Below, piece after piece: positions 15,550 to 24,061 of a stretch of DNA of 45,434 nt. Each line of letters begins with the position of its first letter. Positions within the stretch are counted from its first letter, which is position 1. The position numbers were made by a program, and so were the translations under genes. This DNA comes from Anaerolineae bacterium. Lineage in GTDB: Bacteria; Chloroflexota; Anaerolineae; 4572-78; J111. The DNA lies in NCBI GenBank assembly GCA_016931895.1, contig JAFGDY010000283.1:1-45434 (forward strand). Direction: 5' to 3'. The notes below the pieces were generated by a model. That model saw nothing but the letters and a program-made list of their open reading frames with translations. It was not told the DNA's origin and ran no database searches.

Positions 15550-16935
15550 GTGCCATCCGAACTACGTAAATTGCCCGGCGTTGATAAACTGCTCCAGCAT
15601 CCTGAAGTGGCGGCGTTGGTTGAGGTGCATGGTCGCCAGCTTGTTATTGACGCCATTCGGCTGGAGTTGGCGGCGGCCCGCCAACAAATTGGAGCTGGCC
15701 AACCTGCCCCTGCGCCGGATAGCTTGGCGCAGGCAATCACTGCCCGCCTGGCCGCCGGCATCCGTCCTTCGTTGCAGCCGGTGATCAACGCCACCGGCGT
15801 GATCATCCATACCAACCTGGGCCGGGCGCTATTGAGTCAACGGGCGCAAATGGCCCTACAGCAGGCCGCTTCAGCTTATTCCAACTTAGAATACAACCTG
15901 GCCGCGGGAGCGCGTGGTTCGCGTTATGTGCATGCCGCCGATTTATTATGTCGTTTAACCGGCGCGGAAGCGGCCGTGGTGGTCAACAATAACGCCGGCG
16001 CGGTTATGTTGACCCTCACCGCCCTGGCCAAAGACCGTCAGGTGATTATCAGCCGCGGCCAACTGGTTGAAATTGGGGGCGGCTTTCGTATCCCCGATAT
16101 TATGGCTCAATCCGGGGCCAGGTTGGTGGAAGTGGGCACTACCAATCGCACCTATATTCAAGATTATGAGCAGGCCATTGATTCAGCATGTACCGGCCTG
16201 CTCCTGGCGGTGCACCACAGCAATTATCAGCTTACGGGCTTCACCGCCCAACCCTCCCTGGCTGAGCTGGTTGGCCTGGCCCATCGCTACAACCTGCCTT
16301 TGATGGAAGACCTCGGCTCCGGCACGCTGTTAGATACAACCCCTTTTGGCCTGGCGCACGAACCCACCATCCAGGAAAGTCTGGCCGCCGGAGCAGATAT
16401 TGTAACTGCCAGTGGGGATAAATTGTTGGGCGGCCCGCAAGCCGGCTTGATTTTGGGCCGGGCCGCGCTCATCGAAAAACTCAAAAAGCATCCCCTTATC
16501 CGGGCCTTGCGGGTTGACAAAACCACCCTGGCCGCTTTGCAAGCCACCCTGCTGGCTTACCTTGAAAACAAGGCTTACACTGAAATTCCGGTCTGGCGTA
16601 TGATTTCTGCCGGCGGGCCGCAGTTGGCCCGGCGGGCTAAAAAATGGCAAACCGCTTTGCGTCGTGAGCCATTGCTGGCCGGGATATCTTTGCAAATTGT
16701 TAACAGCGCCTCCACGGTGGGGGGCGGCAGTTTGCCCGGCCAAACCCTGCCTACCCAGGCTCTGGCTATTTCTGCGCTCTCTGTTGACGCTCTGGCCGAA
16801 AAATTGCGCGGTGCCCGCCCCCCCATTATTGCCCGCATTGAAGATGATCGGCTTTTGCTAGACCCGCGCACAGTGTTGCCGGAGCAGGATCAGATATTAG
16901 TTGACACGCTGAAAAAGGTGTTGGGGGCCGGTTAG
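15550..16935 (+). CDS. selA: L-seryl-tRNA(Sec) selenium transferase
   Basis: This is a 461-aa PLP enzyme that turns seryl-tRNA(Sec) into selenocysteinyl-tRNA(Sec) with selenophosphate. It begins LRKLPGVDKLL, typical of SelA. INATGVIIHTNLGRALLS and YNLAAGARGSRY fit the family, and the PLP lysine lies in TASGDKLLGGPQAG. Length matches bacterial SelA. The start is GTG at 15550, with AGGGAG just before it overlapping the previous stop. selB, selD and selC are not in the window, but the intact gene implies that the organism makes selenoproteins. The methyltransferase gene follows after three bases. Confidence 0.95.
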   Translation: MPSELRKLPGVDKLLQHPEVAALVEVHGRQLVIDAIRLELAAARQQIGAGQPAPAPDSLAQAITARLAAGIRPSLQPVINATGVIIHTNLGRALLSQRAQMALQQAASAYSNLEYNLAAGARGSRYVHAADLLCRLTGAEAAVVVNNNAGAVMLTLTALAKDRQVIISRGQLVEIGGGFRIPDIMAQSGARLVEVGTTNRTYIQDYEQAIDSACTGLLLAVHHSNYQLTGFTAQPSLAELVGLAHRYNLPLMEDLGSGTLLDTTPFGLAHEPTIQESLAAGADIVTASGDKLLGGPQAGLILGRAALIEKLKKHPLIRALRVDKTTLAALQATLLAYLENKAYTEIPVWRMISAGGPQLARRAKKWQTALRREPLLAGISLQIVNSASTVGGGSLPGQTLPTQALAISALSVDALAEKLRGARPPIIARIEDDRLLLDPRTVLPEQDQILVDTLKKVLGAG

Positions 16936-16938
16936 GTT

Positions 16939-18132
16939 ATGGCGAGCGATTATAAACAACTGGTCAGGGACAACGTGCTTGATGAAGAATTTTTTATAAA
17001 CGCGACCTTCACCGGCCACCAACGAAAGCATACGCTTCCCTGGCTGAAAGTTGTTATTCGGCCGGTGGAGCTAAAGGGCAAAAGATACCTCCAGTTTTCT
17101 TACTTTGAGCCGGATAAAGATATTACTAAAAACTACACGGGCGACGAGGTAAAAGAAAAACTGGACCAACTACTGGCCTTACCCTTTAAGGGGATCAATC
17201 TGAAAACAAAAACAGGCAATCTGCATGTGCAGTTCACCAAAAAAGGCAAAGCCATTGTTCATAAAACAACCGCTCCTGCCCCACAAAAAGGGCCGGACCT
17301 GGCGCACGATCGTCAAAAAGAGCTGTTGCTGCCGGCCACCGCGCCCAACCCTTTTTTGCAAACCATCGGGTTGATGACCAAAGATGGTAAAATTAAGGCC
17401 GGGATGCAGGGCAAGCTTAAACAAATCAACGAATTTTTGAAGCTGGTTCAGCAAACAGGAGAATTAGAGAAGTTTGATAAAACCCCGCTTTATCTGGTGG
17501 ATTTTGGGTGTGGCAGCGCCTATTTAACCTTTGCCATCTACCATTACCTGAATCATATGGTGGGGCTGCCAACTCAAGTCACCGGCGTTGACCTAAAAGC
17601 GGACCTTTTGAAAAAGCAGGCTGAGCAGGTCCAGGCCCTGGGTTGGACAAATTTAACCTTTCAAACAACAAGCATCATGGACTTTGAACCTGAGACTCCG
17701 CCTGACCTTGTTTTGGCCCTGCACGCCTGTGATACCGCCACAGATGAAGCCCTGGCCCGGGCGATAACCTGGCAGAGCAAACTCATTTTTTGCGCCCCGT
17801 GTTGCCACCACCATCTACAACAACAACTCAACCAACAGCCTGCGCCCGCGCCGTTTAAGCCCGTGATGCGGCATGGCATTTTAAAAGAGCGGCAAGGGGA
17901 CATTTTAACCGATACCTTCCGCGCTCTGATTTTGCGGATAAGGGGCTATCGCACCGAGGTGGTGGAGTTTGTTTCCCCTGAGCATACCTCTAAAAACCTG
18001 ATGATCCGGGCGGTAAAAGTGGCCGCCTCTGGCGAGGCCAGATTTGTTCAGGAATATAAAGCCCTAAAACAGTTTTGGGGCGTTGAACCTTATCTTGAGC
18101 AACTTTTGGCCGGAGAAAAACCCATATTCTGA
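16939..18132 (+). CDS. SAM-dependent methyltransferase (Methyltransf_32-like)
   Basis: This 397-aa protein has an N-terminal region of about 165 residues rich in beta strands and Lys, then a Rossmann methyltransferase domain. Motif I is VDFGCGSAYLTFAIYHYL. GVDLKADLLKKQAEQ is the acidic motif II, and ALHACDTATDEALA plus CAPCCHHH follow. This set is typical of the Methyltransf_32 family, which includes METTL25-like proteins. An RNA substrate is likely by family but not shown. It follows selA closely and may be in the same transcript. The CCHHH cluster could bind metal. Confidence 0.8.
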   Translation: MASDYKQLVRDNVLDEEFFINATFTGHQRKHTLPWLKVVIRPVELKGKRYLQFSYFEPDKDITKNYTGDEVKEKLDQLLALPFKGINLKTKTGNLHVQFTKKGKAIVHKTTAPAPQKGPDLAHDRQKELLLPATAPNPFLQTIGLMTKDGKIKAGMQGKLKQINEFLKLVQQTGELEKFDKTPLYLVDFGCGSAYLTFAIYHYLNHMVGLPTQVTGVDLKADLLKKQAEQVQALGWTNLTFQTTSIMDFEPETPPDLVLALHACDTATDEALARAITWQSKLIFCAPCCHHHLQQQLNQQPAPAPFKPVMRHGILKERQGDILTDTFRALILRIRGYRTEVVEFVSPEHTSKNLMIRAVKVAASGEARFVQEYKALKQFWGVEPYLEQLLAGEKPIF

Positions 18133-18183
18133 GACCATAAGCAACCATAAGCCTGAAAAGGTGGATTAATAAGGAGCAATCAA

Positions 18184-18477
18184 ATGCCCGTCTCAAAAAG
18201 TGATGCCCGTCGCTTGACCAAGGAAGCTACGGAAATAGGCGCTCACGTTCTGCGGGGGGTGCTGACCGTTGGCCCGGAGGGCGCCAAAATTGGCGAAACC
18301 GATATTTTGGCCTGGCTGACCCAATACGCCCATGAGGAGTTGATGCTAATTGTCGCCCCTATCGGCAAGATTTTTATTGAAAGCGAGGTGAAAATTTGTT
18401 ACACCTGTGGCCGGGATTACACGGGAGATAATTGTCCTCACTGCGCCGAGGCCCGGGCCAGATTGCGGGGAGAGTAG
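18184..18477 (+). CDS. Small zinc-ribbon protein of unknown function
   Basis: This is a 97-aa protein. The C-terminal third has CYTCGRDY and NCPHC, four Cys in two CxxC pairs that should bind zinc. The N-terminal part (SDARRLTKEATEIGAHVLRG) is a charged helix. I do not recognise a named family. AAGGAG lies seven bases before the ATG. It stands 51 bases after the methyltransferase, and its end almost touches the convergent receiver-domain gene. Confidence 0.7.
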   Translation: MPVSKSDARRLTKEATEIGAHVLRGVLTVGPEGAKIGETDILAWLTQYAHEELMLIVAPIGKIFIESEVKICYTCGRDYTGDNCPHCAEARARLRGE

Positions 18478-18483
18478 AGGGGG

Positions 18484-19401
18484 TTAAATAATGAACCGGG
18501 AGAGTTGCTCCGCCACCTGCCGGCACTGATGGCGAATCATCCCCAACGGCACATTGGAACTGAGCGCCAGGGATAACAAAATTCTCTCGCCCAAAGTTAA
18601 GGTATAAAGGCGGTACGCCTCACCTTCGTGCAAACTTTGGATAAAAGAACCACCCTGTTCGCCCAAAAAGCGAGCGGCCTGGGCCGCTGCTTGCGAGCTT
18701 TGGGCGACCAGCAGCGTCAATTCCTCACAGTGGTCGCGGTCTAACATTCCGGCCTGGGCAATCAATTCCCGCCCGGCAATGAGCAAAATGGCCTCGGCCC
18801 GAACCTCCACGTTTAAGTCATCCAACAGCCGCAAAATTTCACTTTCGTTGGCCCGCAAAAAGCGAATGGTTTCTTGGGGCACAGCGGCAATGGCCGGCAT
18901 TGATCCCTCCTCATCCGCAATGGCTGGCGGTGGATCTTCCTTTTCTCCAGCCGTTTGCGGCGCTTTGGTGGGCGGGGGTGGGGTCTGCGTTGCGGGCGAA
19001 CCGGGCGCGCCGGGAAAAATGGGTGGAGGGGGGGGGCGCCGGCCAAGAGCCTGGTTTATCAAATCGGGTAAATCGCCCACAAAAAAGGGTTTGGTTAGCA
19101 CCCCATTAATGTCCAGCGATTTGACCTGGTCGGGCAAGTCTTGGCCCATCAGGGGGATCATCATAATGCGCATCCCGCTTTTAGCCTCACGGATGGCCTG
19201 CACCAGGGTTAGCGGCGACATATCGGCCAGATCCATGTCTATGATGACCAGGTCAAAGGGTTCTTCTATGACCGCTTCCAGGGCATTGCTGCCGGTATGC
19301 ACGCACTTGGCCCGGTAATGCCCGCTGTTTTGTAGCCCCTCCTTGAGCATGTTGCCAAAACCTTCGTCGCTATCAATTACAAGGATATTTGGTGCAGCCA
19401 T
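18484..19401 (-). CDS. Response-regulator receiver domain fused to a Roadblock-like domain
   Basis: This is a 305-aa protein. Residues 1-125 are a receiver domain: ILVIDSDEGFG supplies the acidic pocket, VIIDMDLADM the phospho-acceptor Asp, and VLTKPF the conserved Lys. A Pro-rich linker (about 130-165) follows. The C-terminal half (AILLIAGRELIAQAGML ... GEAYRLYTLTLGERILLSLAL) has the pattern of a Roadblock/LC7-like domain, which often regulates small GTPases or forms dimers. There is no DNA-binding output domain. No histidine kinase is adjacent. GGAAAGAAA precedes the ATG. It lies downstream of the sigma/anti-sigma pair but 170 bases away. Confidence 0.75.
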   Translation of the reverse strand: MAAPNILVIDSDEGFGNMLKEGLQNSGHYRAKCVHTGSNALEAVIEEPFDLVIIDMDLADMSPLTLVQAIREAKSGMRIMMIPLMGQDLPDQVKSLDINGVLTKPFFVGDLPDLINQALGRRPPPPPIFPGAPGSPATQTPPPPTKAPQTAGEKEDPPPAIADEEGSMPAIAAVPQETIRFLRANESEILRLLDDLNVEVRAEAILLIAGRELIAQAGMLDRDHCEELTLLVAQSSQAAAQAARFLGEQGGSFIQSLHEGEAYRLYTLTLGERILLSLALSSNVPLGMIRHQCRQVAEQLSRFII

Positions 19402-19572
19402 TTTCTTTCCATGAGTGTCTAAGCGGTTTTCTAAATCTCAGCTCTTCCCCTCTTAGGGGCATCAACCATTTTAATGTTATTCTTGAGAAAAGTCAACGTT
19501 GATGGGGAACGATGACGAAGCGTAGAAATTCCACAACAAATTTTACAAGAGGTACTATTTAGGGATGATGAT

Positions 19573-20748
19573 TCACCTTCGCCGGCGAATGACCAGCCAG
19601 ACGATGAAGCCGATGAAGATCACGCCCAGCGCCACCACCAAACCCGCAATCCAGGGCCGGGTTTTTATGGAGGTGTCTTCAGGGGCAAATGTTGCCACAC
19701 CAGTGACTTTTGCCAACGGTGTATCCGACGGGATGGCCGTCAGGCGGGTCGGCGCCGTAGGGCTGGCCGCGAGGGTGGGCGTAGGCAAGGACACTTTTTG
19801 CTCTTGTTGGGACTCGGGGGCAGGGGGTGTCGTTGCTCTGCCGGTCCCTGTTGGTTGTTCGACGCCCCCTTCGGCTACGTCGCCGGCTTTCTCCTCGGCC
19901 AGTTCGGCGGCCAGGGCAGCAGTGGTGACAGTAGGCGTAGGCATGGCGTGAGGCGTAGCCGTAGTCTGAACAGCAGGGGCAATAAGTTCGGCGTTATCTG
20001 CCTCCCTGGTCACGTTGGCTTCAGGAGATGTTTCTACCTCGCCTACGGCTGAAGCCATATCTTGGGTAGCTTCATCAACCAGAGATTCTTCCGTCTTGAT
20101 CACTTTCCCAACTGTGGCGGGGGCGGCTTCAACAGCTTCTTCTGCAGCCGGTTCTTCAGCCGGTAACTCGGCGGGGGGTGCTTCTGCGGCCGGGGGAGCT
20201 GGCGCTTCAGCCTCAACCGCCTTTTCGGCCTCCTTCTCTACCGCAACTTCCTTTTCAATCTCTCCCGTTTCCCAAATCTCTTCGGCCGGGGTGTTCTGGT
20301 CAGATGGTTCCTCCGCTGCTGGCTCTTCCTCGGCGGCTTGTTCTTCAGCCGCATACTGCGCTATCTCTGCGGCAGGTTGTATGTTCCCGCCGAGTTGCCC
20401 ACGCAAGAAAAGCCCGCCAACGGCCAGCACGCACACCAGCACGGCGGCAGCGGCAGCCAAACCACCCAGCCAGGCCGGCAAGTTAAAAGATTTTCTGGGG
20501 ATAGACGATGTGGCCAGCGCGCTGGCTTTAGAAAGCGTAAAAGGACGGTGCGCCGCCACGGGGGGAAGGTCTGCTACCAGCGCTATTGTTTGGCGCAGCG
20601 TATCCAGGTCGTCGCGTAATTCAGGCGATGTAGCCAGGGCCTGCTCAACCAGGGCGCGCTCCTCGCCGGTTACTTCACCATCCAAATATGGCGAAAGCAA
20701 ATCACGCGCGTCTTCAATATTTGGTTGGTGGTTAGTATACTCTGGCAT
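19573..20748 (-). CDS. Anti-sigma-factor-like membrane protein
   Basis: This is a 391-aa protein. The first 75 residues (DARDLLSPYLDGEVTGEERALVEQAL) match the N-terminal anti-sigma (zf-HC2-like) fold, but without the His and Cys zinc ligands. A membrane segment (WLGGLAAAAAVLVCVLAVGGLFL) comes next, then about 210 residues of low-complexity Glu/Ala/Pro, and a second C-terminal membrane helix (WIAGLVVALGVIFIGFIVWL) followed by RRRR. It presumably sequesters the ECF sigma factor encoded 26 bases upstream and releases it on an envelope signal. The two-helix topology with a long acidic external loop is unusual for this family. Confidence 0.8.
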   Translation of the reverse strand: MPEYTNHQPNIEDARDLLSPYLDGEVTGEERALVEQALATSPELRDDLDTLRQTIALVADLPPVAAHRPFTLSKASALATSSIPRKSFNLPAWLGGLAAAAAVLVCVLAVGGLFLRGQLGGNIQPAAEIAQYAAEEQAAEEEPAAEEPSDQNTPAEEIWETGEIEKEVAVEKEAEKAVEAEAPAPPAAEAPPAELPAEEPAAEEAVEAAPATVGKVIKTEESLVDEATQDMASAVGEVETSPEANVTREADNAELIAPAVQTTATPHAMPTPTVTTAALAAELAEEKAGDVAEGGVEQPTGTGRATTPPAPESQQEQKVSLPTPTLAASPTAPTRLTAIPSDTPLAKVTGVATFAPEDTSIKTRPWIAGLVVALGVIFIGFIVWLVIRRRR

Positions 20749-20774
20749 TGGCTAAAAACTCTATTACTTTATTA

Positions 20775-21359
20775 TTACAGACGGTATTGGCCGGGCAAAA
20801 GTTCCTTTTGCGTTATCAAGAAATCGCGCAGGCGGCGGCGGCCCCGGTTCAGGCGCGATTTGACCGTGCCCAGGGGTTGGCCGATGATGTCGGCAATCTC
20901 CTGATAAGAAAATCCCTGCACGTCGCTTAAAACCAGGACCACGCGCTGGTCTTCGGGCAATTGGGCTATCCCGGTTTGAATCATTTCGCCCAATTCGCCC
21001 CGCAACACGCGCTCTTCAGGACGCTCGCCGCCGTTGGTCAATTTAGGATTGTGCTCGTTGGGATTGTCAGACAGGTCATCTAAAGAGGAGGCGGGCCGGC
21101 GGCGTTGGTAGCGAATCTGATCGTAACAGGTGTTGGTGACAATGCGCAGTAGCCAGCTTTTAAATGAGCCGCCCTGGTATTGTTTGATGGCCTTATAAGC
21201 TTTCAGAAAAGCATCCTGGCAGGCATCTGCCGCAGCCTCTTGATTGCCGATCACCCGGTAGGCCACGTTGTAGGCTGTGCCCTGGTAGGCCATCACCAAT
21301 TTATTAAAGGCAGGCACGCTGCCCTGTTGCGCCTCTTTGATAATCTGAGCTTCGTCCAT
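20775..21359 (-). CDS. ECF-type RNA polymerase sigma factor
   Basis: This 194-aa sigma factor has region 2 (AFNKLVMAYQGTAYNVAYRVIGNQE ending at SFKSWLLRIVTNTCYDQIR) and region 4 (LPEDQRVVLVLSDVQGFSYQEIADII ... GTVKSRLNRGRRRL), with nothing beyond, as in group 4 (ECF/SigW-RpoE-like) factors. It directs RNA polymerase to a specific promoter set. It is the first gene of a pair with the anti-sigma-like protein. The ATG at 21359 has no Shine-Dalgarno match in the preceding 18 bases, so initiation may be weak or leaderless. Confidence 0.93.
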   Translation of the reverse strand: MDEAQIIKEAQQGSVPAFNKLVMAYQGTAYNVAYRVIGNQEAAADACQDAFLKAYKAIKQYQGGSFKSWLLRIVTNTCYDQIRYQRRRPASSLDDLSDNPNEHNPKLTNGGERPEERVLRGELGEMIQTGIAQLPEDQRVVLVLSDVQGFSYQEIADIIGQPLGTVKSRLNRGRRRLRDFLITQKELLPGQYRL

Positions 21360-21418
21360 AAAAGGGAATGGTTGTTATGGCTTGGGTTTATCTAAATCTA
21401 CCGGATGGCCTAGGCAAT

Positions 21419-21447
21419 TTGACGGATATGACCGCTTGGTTTATACT
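21419..21447 (+). promoter_or_regulatory. Promoter of tRNA-Leu
   Basis: TTGACG at 21419-21424 and TATACT at 21442-21447 have exact 17-base spacing. The predicted start near 21454 lies 8 bases before the mature tRNA. Confidence 0.7.
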
Positions 21448-21461
21448 TACCTCTGCTTTGA

Positions 21462-21544
21462 GCCGGAGTGGCGGAATTGGCAGACGCGCACGACTCAAAC
21501 TCGTGTGGGCTAGTCCCTTGTGGGTTCGATTCCCACCTCCGGCA
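21462..21544 (+). tRNA. tRNA-Leu (anticodon CAA)
   Basis: This is an 83-base class II tRNA. The acceptor stem is GCCGGAG/CTCCGGC with discriminator A, the anticodon stem is CACGA/TCGTG around the loop CTCAAAC (anticodon CAA, reading UUG), and a long variable arm follows. The T-arm is GTGGG-TTCGATT-CCCAC. The 3' CCA is not encoded. No integrase or att-type repeat is seen beside it. Confidence 0.96.
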
Positions 21545-21670
21545 TTATAGCATTTTTTATAGTAATATGCCAGGCCAAAACATTAGTTCACCCTCTGGTT
21601 ATCCGTGAGGCCACTTCCCGCGTAGTGTTAAAATTGGGGAGCGGCCATTCATTTTGAATAGGGGTGTTTT

Positions 21671-22774
21671 ATGAAAAGAAGCAGGAAAAAGCGCGGCGTA
21701 AAAATAGACCGCCGTTTGCTTATCCTCTTTGCCATCACGCCGGTTGGTTGCCTGTTGGCCATTTTTGTGGGGCTAATTATAACCTGGTATTTGTTTCCCA
21801 CCCGTTTTGTTGACGCCCAAATTTCAGAATTGTCCGAGGACCAGGCCCAAGAAATTGTGGTTATGACCGCCGCCGATTTTGCCGAACATCAAGACGTAGA
21901 GCGAGCAAAAACCTTTTTGGCCGAATTACAAGTGCCCAATACGGCCCAATACGTTTCTTTGGTGGCCGAGCGCATGATCCGCACCAATCGCGGCCCGGTA
22001 GATGAAGAGATAAAAAATGTGGTCAATTTGGCCGAGGCCCTGGGGGTGAGCACCATTTCTATGATTGCCTATGTTTCCACGCCCACCGCCACCCCCACCG
22101 AAACGCCGCTGCCCACGTCCACGCCCACCAATACACCCGTGGTGCCAACTGCAACGCCAACCCTGGTGGTTCAGGCCGCCGCCGGCGCTTCGGCTGAGAA
22201 CATCCCGCCTACGGAAGAGCCACCCCCCACCGAAACCGCCCTCCCTGAACCTGTGGCCACCCATACCCCGGCCCCCCCTACCGATACCCCTACCCCGGAA
22301 CCCACCCCCACCCCCGCCGTTGACTTTGTCATCACCCAACAGAGATTGTTGAGCAAAGATGAAAATGGCGGCTGTTTGGGCATGCACAGCATTTTTGTAA
22401 ACGTGGTTGACGCCGCCGGAAACCCGATTAAGGGGGTGGAACTGGGCGATGCCTGGAATGCTGTGCCCGGGGTTGTCACCGGCCACAAGGGCGATGACCA
22501 GCCCGGCCTGGCCGTGTACGACCTGTACAAAAATGGCTACATGATCTTTGTAAAAAATGACCCCACCGCCGGCCGTCCCGTTACCAGCGAACAAACCGAA
22601 CTGCTCAGTTCAAACGATTGGGAAATCGGCATTCCGCGCCTCATTGAGGCCGGTTATTGCCCGGACGAGGCAACCTGCCGGGTTTTATGGAACAGCGGCG
22701 TGTACGGTGAAGGCAACAACTCGCTTTGTTGGGGGCATTATTCCTGGGAAGTAACCTTCCAGAGGACGTGGTAA
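21671..22774 (+). CDS. Membrane-anchored Thr/Pro-stalk surface protein, paralogue 1
   Basis: This is a 367-aa protein. After a basic N-terminus (KRSRKKRGVKIDRR) comes one membrane helix (LLILFAITPVGCLLAIFVGLI). Next is an 85-residue helical domain with LADALG-like pattern (VVNLAEALGVSTISM), then a TPT/TPE-rich stalk of about 80 residues, and a C-terminal beta-rich domain of about 145 residues starting VDFVITQQRLLSKDENGGC, with several Cys. The stalk suggests a cell-wall-spanning protein whose outer domain is displayed. I do not recognise a named family for the outer domain; it loosely resembles CnaB/carboxypeptidase-regulatory folds (AGNPIKGVELGD). The next gene starts three bases after the stop. 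Confidence 0.7.
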   Translation: MKRSRKKRGVKIDRRLLILFAITPVGCLLAIFVGLIITWYLFPTRFVDAQISELSEDQAQEIVVMTAADFAEHQDVERAKTFLAELQVPNTAQYVSLVAERMIRTNRGPVDEEIKNVVNLAEALGVSTISMIAYVSTPTATPTETPLPTSTPTNTPVVPTATPTLVVQAAAGASAENIPPTEEPPPTETALPEPVATHTPAPPTDTPTPEPTPTPAVDFVITQQRLLSKDENGGCLGMHSIFVNVVDAAGNPIKGVELGDAWNAVPGVVTGHKGDDQPGLAVYDLYKNGYMIFVKNDPTAGRPVTSEQTELLSSNDWEIGIPRLIEAGYCPDEATCRVLWNSGVYGEGNNSLCWGHYSWEVTFQRTW

Positions 22775-22777
22775 TGT

Positions 22778-23800
22778 ATGAAAAATTCTAAGATTCTCCT
22801 CCTGATTATAGCCCTGGTGATACCCCTGTTTTGTGTGGTGGCGGTGGTCGCCGGTGCCCTGGGTTATAGCCTGATCTCAACCACTGCGGCCAATAGCTCT
22901 GCCCCGGAGATCAGCGGCCAAGAATTGGAAGCCCAAATGTTAGCCATTGCTGCTGAATATGCCAGCAGTAACAACCTGGAATTGGCCCAACAACAGCTTC
23001 ACACCTTGGGCTTGCCCAACGCAGAACAATATCTCTCTTTTATGTTGGATCGTTACATTCAAGAAGGTCGCGGGGCCGACGATGCCGACGCCATGAACCT
23101 CTACCGGTTGGCCGATGCCCTGGGCGTAACTACGGTTTCAGTAGTGGCTGCTCTATCTAGCCCCACGCCCCTGCCCACGCCCACCCTTCCGCCCACGGCC
23201 ACGCCCCTGCCTACCGACACGCCCTTGCCTACCGCAGCCCCCACCGAGATACCAACCGAAGCCCCCCCCACCGACACGCCCGTTCCCGCCGACACGCCTG
23301 AACCACCCACCCCCACCCCTGGCCCCCCCACCAATACCCCCGAACCGACCGCTACCCCGGAACCTACTCAACCGCCGGTTGATTTTATTATTGTTGAACA
23401 AAGAATGTTAAGCCGGGACGAAAATGGCGGCTGTATGGGCAGTCATAATATTTTTGTCACGATTCTGGATGTTAACGGTAACCCGCTGGATGGGGTTACG
23501 GTTGAAGACACATTCAAGGCCGTGCCTCCTCACAAAAGCGGTGAAAAAGGCCCGGGCAAATTGGAATACGATTTGTGGAAAAACGGCTTTTCCCTGGAAG
23601 TCACCGCCAAGGAAGACGGCTCTCCGGCCACCAGCCAGGTTACCGAAAAACTGAGTTCAGTGGACCATGATATTCCCAACCCCTGGCTCAGCCAGGGCGG
23701 TTACTGCGGCGACGACGCGGATTGTACGGCCCGTAAAAACACCAATCAACTTTGTGCGGGGCATTACTCGTATGCAGTCACTTTTCAAAAGACCTATTAA
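22778..23800 (+). CDS. Membrane-anchored Thr/Pro-stalk surface protein, paralogue 2
   Basis: This is a 340-aa protein built like its upstream neighbour. An N-terminal membrane helix (ILLLIIALVIPLFCVVAVVAG) is followed by a helical domain ending YRLADALGVTTVSVVAAL, a stalk of TPTLPPTATPLPTD-type repeats, and a C-terminal domain starting VDFIIVEQRMLSRDENGGC. That domain is clearly related to paralogue 1 (LS.DENGGC.G.H.IFV and a shared GHYS..VTFQ ending). It is probably in one transcript with the previous gene. It has no recognised catalytic residues and is likely a binding or structural domain. Confidence 0.7.
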   Translation: MKNSKILLLIIALVIPLFCVVAVVAGALGYSLISTTAANSSAPEISGQELEAQMLAIAAEYASSNNLELAQQQLHTLGLPNAEQYLSFMLDRYIQEGRGADDADAMNLYRLADALGVTTVSVVAALSSPTPLPTPTLPPTATPLPTDTPLPTAAPTEIPTEAPPTDTPVPADTPEPPTPTPGPPTNTPEPTATPEPTQPPVDFIIVEQRMLSRDENGGCMGSHNIFVTILDVNGNPLDGVTVEDTFKAVPPHKSGEKGPGKLEYDLWKNGFSLEVTAKEDGSPATSQVTEKLSSVDHDIPNPWLSQGGYCGDDADCTARKNTNQLCAGHYSYAVTFQKTY

Positions 23801-23820
23801 AAAATAGAACTGATTGAAAC

Positions 23821-23982
23821 GATTCGGTAATTGTTTGATTATGCTCTGAGGCCGTAGGCCGAAGAATCTCTTTATGGCGTCCCTTTACCTTGCTGATGTA
23901 ACACCGGAAGGAGATTCTTCACTCCGCTTCAGCCGCTTCGCTTCCAATCTCCGTTCAGAATGACATGTTGAATTACCGAATC
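23821..23982. mobile_element. 162-bp MITE-like element with 12-bp terminal inverted repeats
   Basis: GATTCGGTAATT at 23821-23832 is matched by AATTACCGAATC at 23971-23982. A nested 10-bp pair, GAAGAATCTC at 23861-23870 and GAGATTCTTC at 23911-23920, lies inside. There is no ORF. This structure fits a miniature inverted-repeat element or a large folded intergenic repeat. No clear target duplication flanks it, so mobility is unproven. It fills most of the 261-base gap between paralogues 2 and 3. Confidence 0.6.
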
Positions 23983-24061
23983 ATCACCTGATTTGATGAC
24001 TAAGATCATTTGACATTATTGAACCCTCTGCATAAGATACATCGGTTAAAACGCCCGGCCA

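Noticed and set aside
18779-19318. A 179-codon plus-strand frame opposite the receiver gene
   Set aside because: It is a shadow of the receiver/Roadblock gene, whose domains are clear on the minus strand.
20015-20755. A 246-codon plus-strand frame opposite the anti-sigma gene
   Set aside because: It is Ser/Ala low-complexity produced by the complement of the Glu/Ala/Pro codons of the real gene, and has no recognisable domain.
21462-21544. tRNA-Leu as an integration site for a genomic island
   Set aside because: No integrase and no repeat of the tRNA 3' end were seen downstream; the conflict locus starts 7 kb away with unrelated genes between.
22065-22352. Pro-rich and Gly-rich frames opposite or shifted in the stalk regions
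   Set aside because: They arise from out-of-frame reading of Thr/Pro codon repeats.
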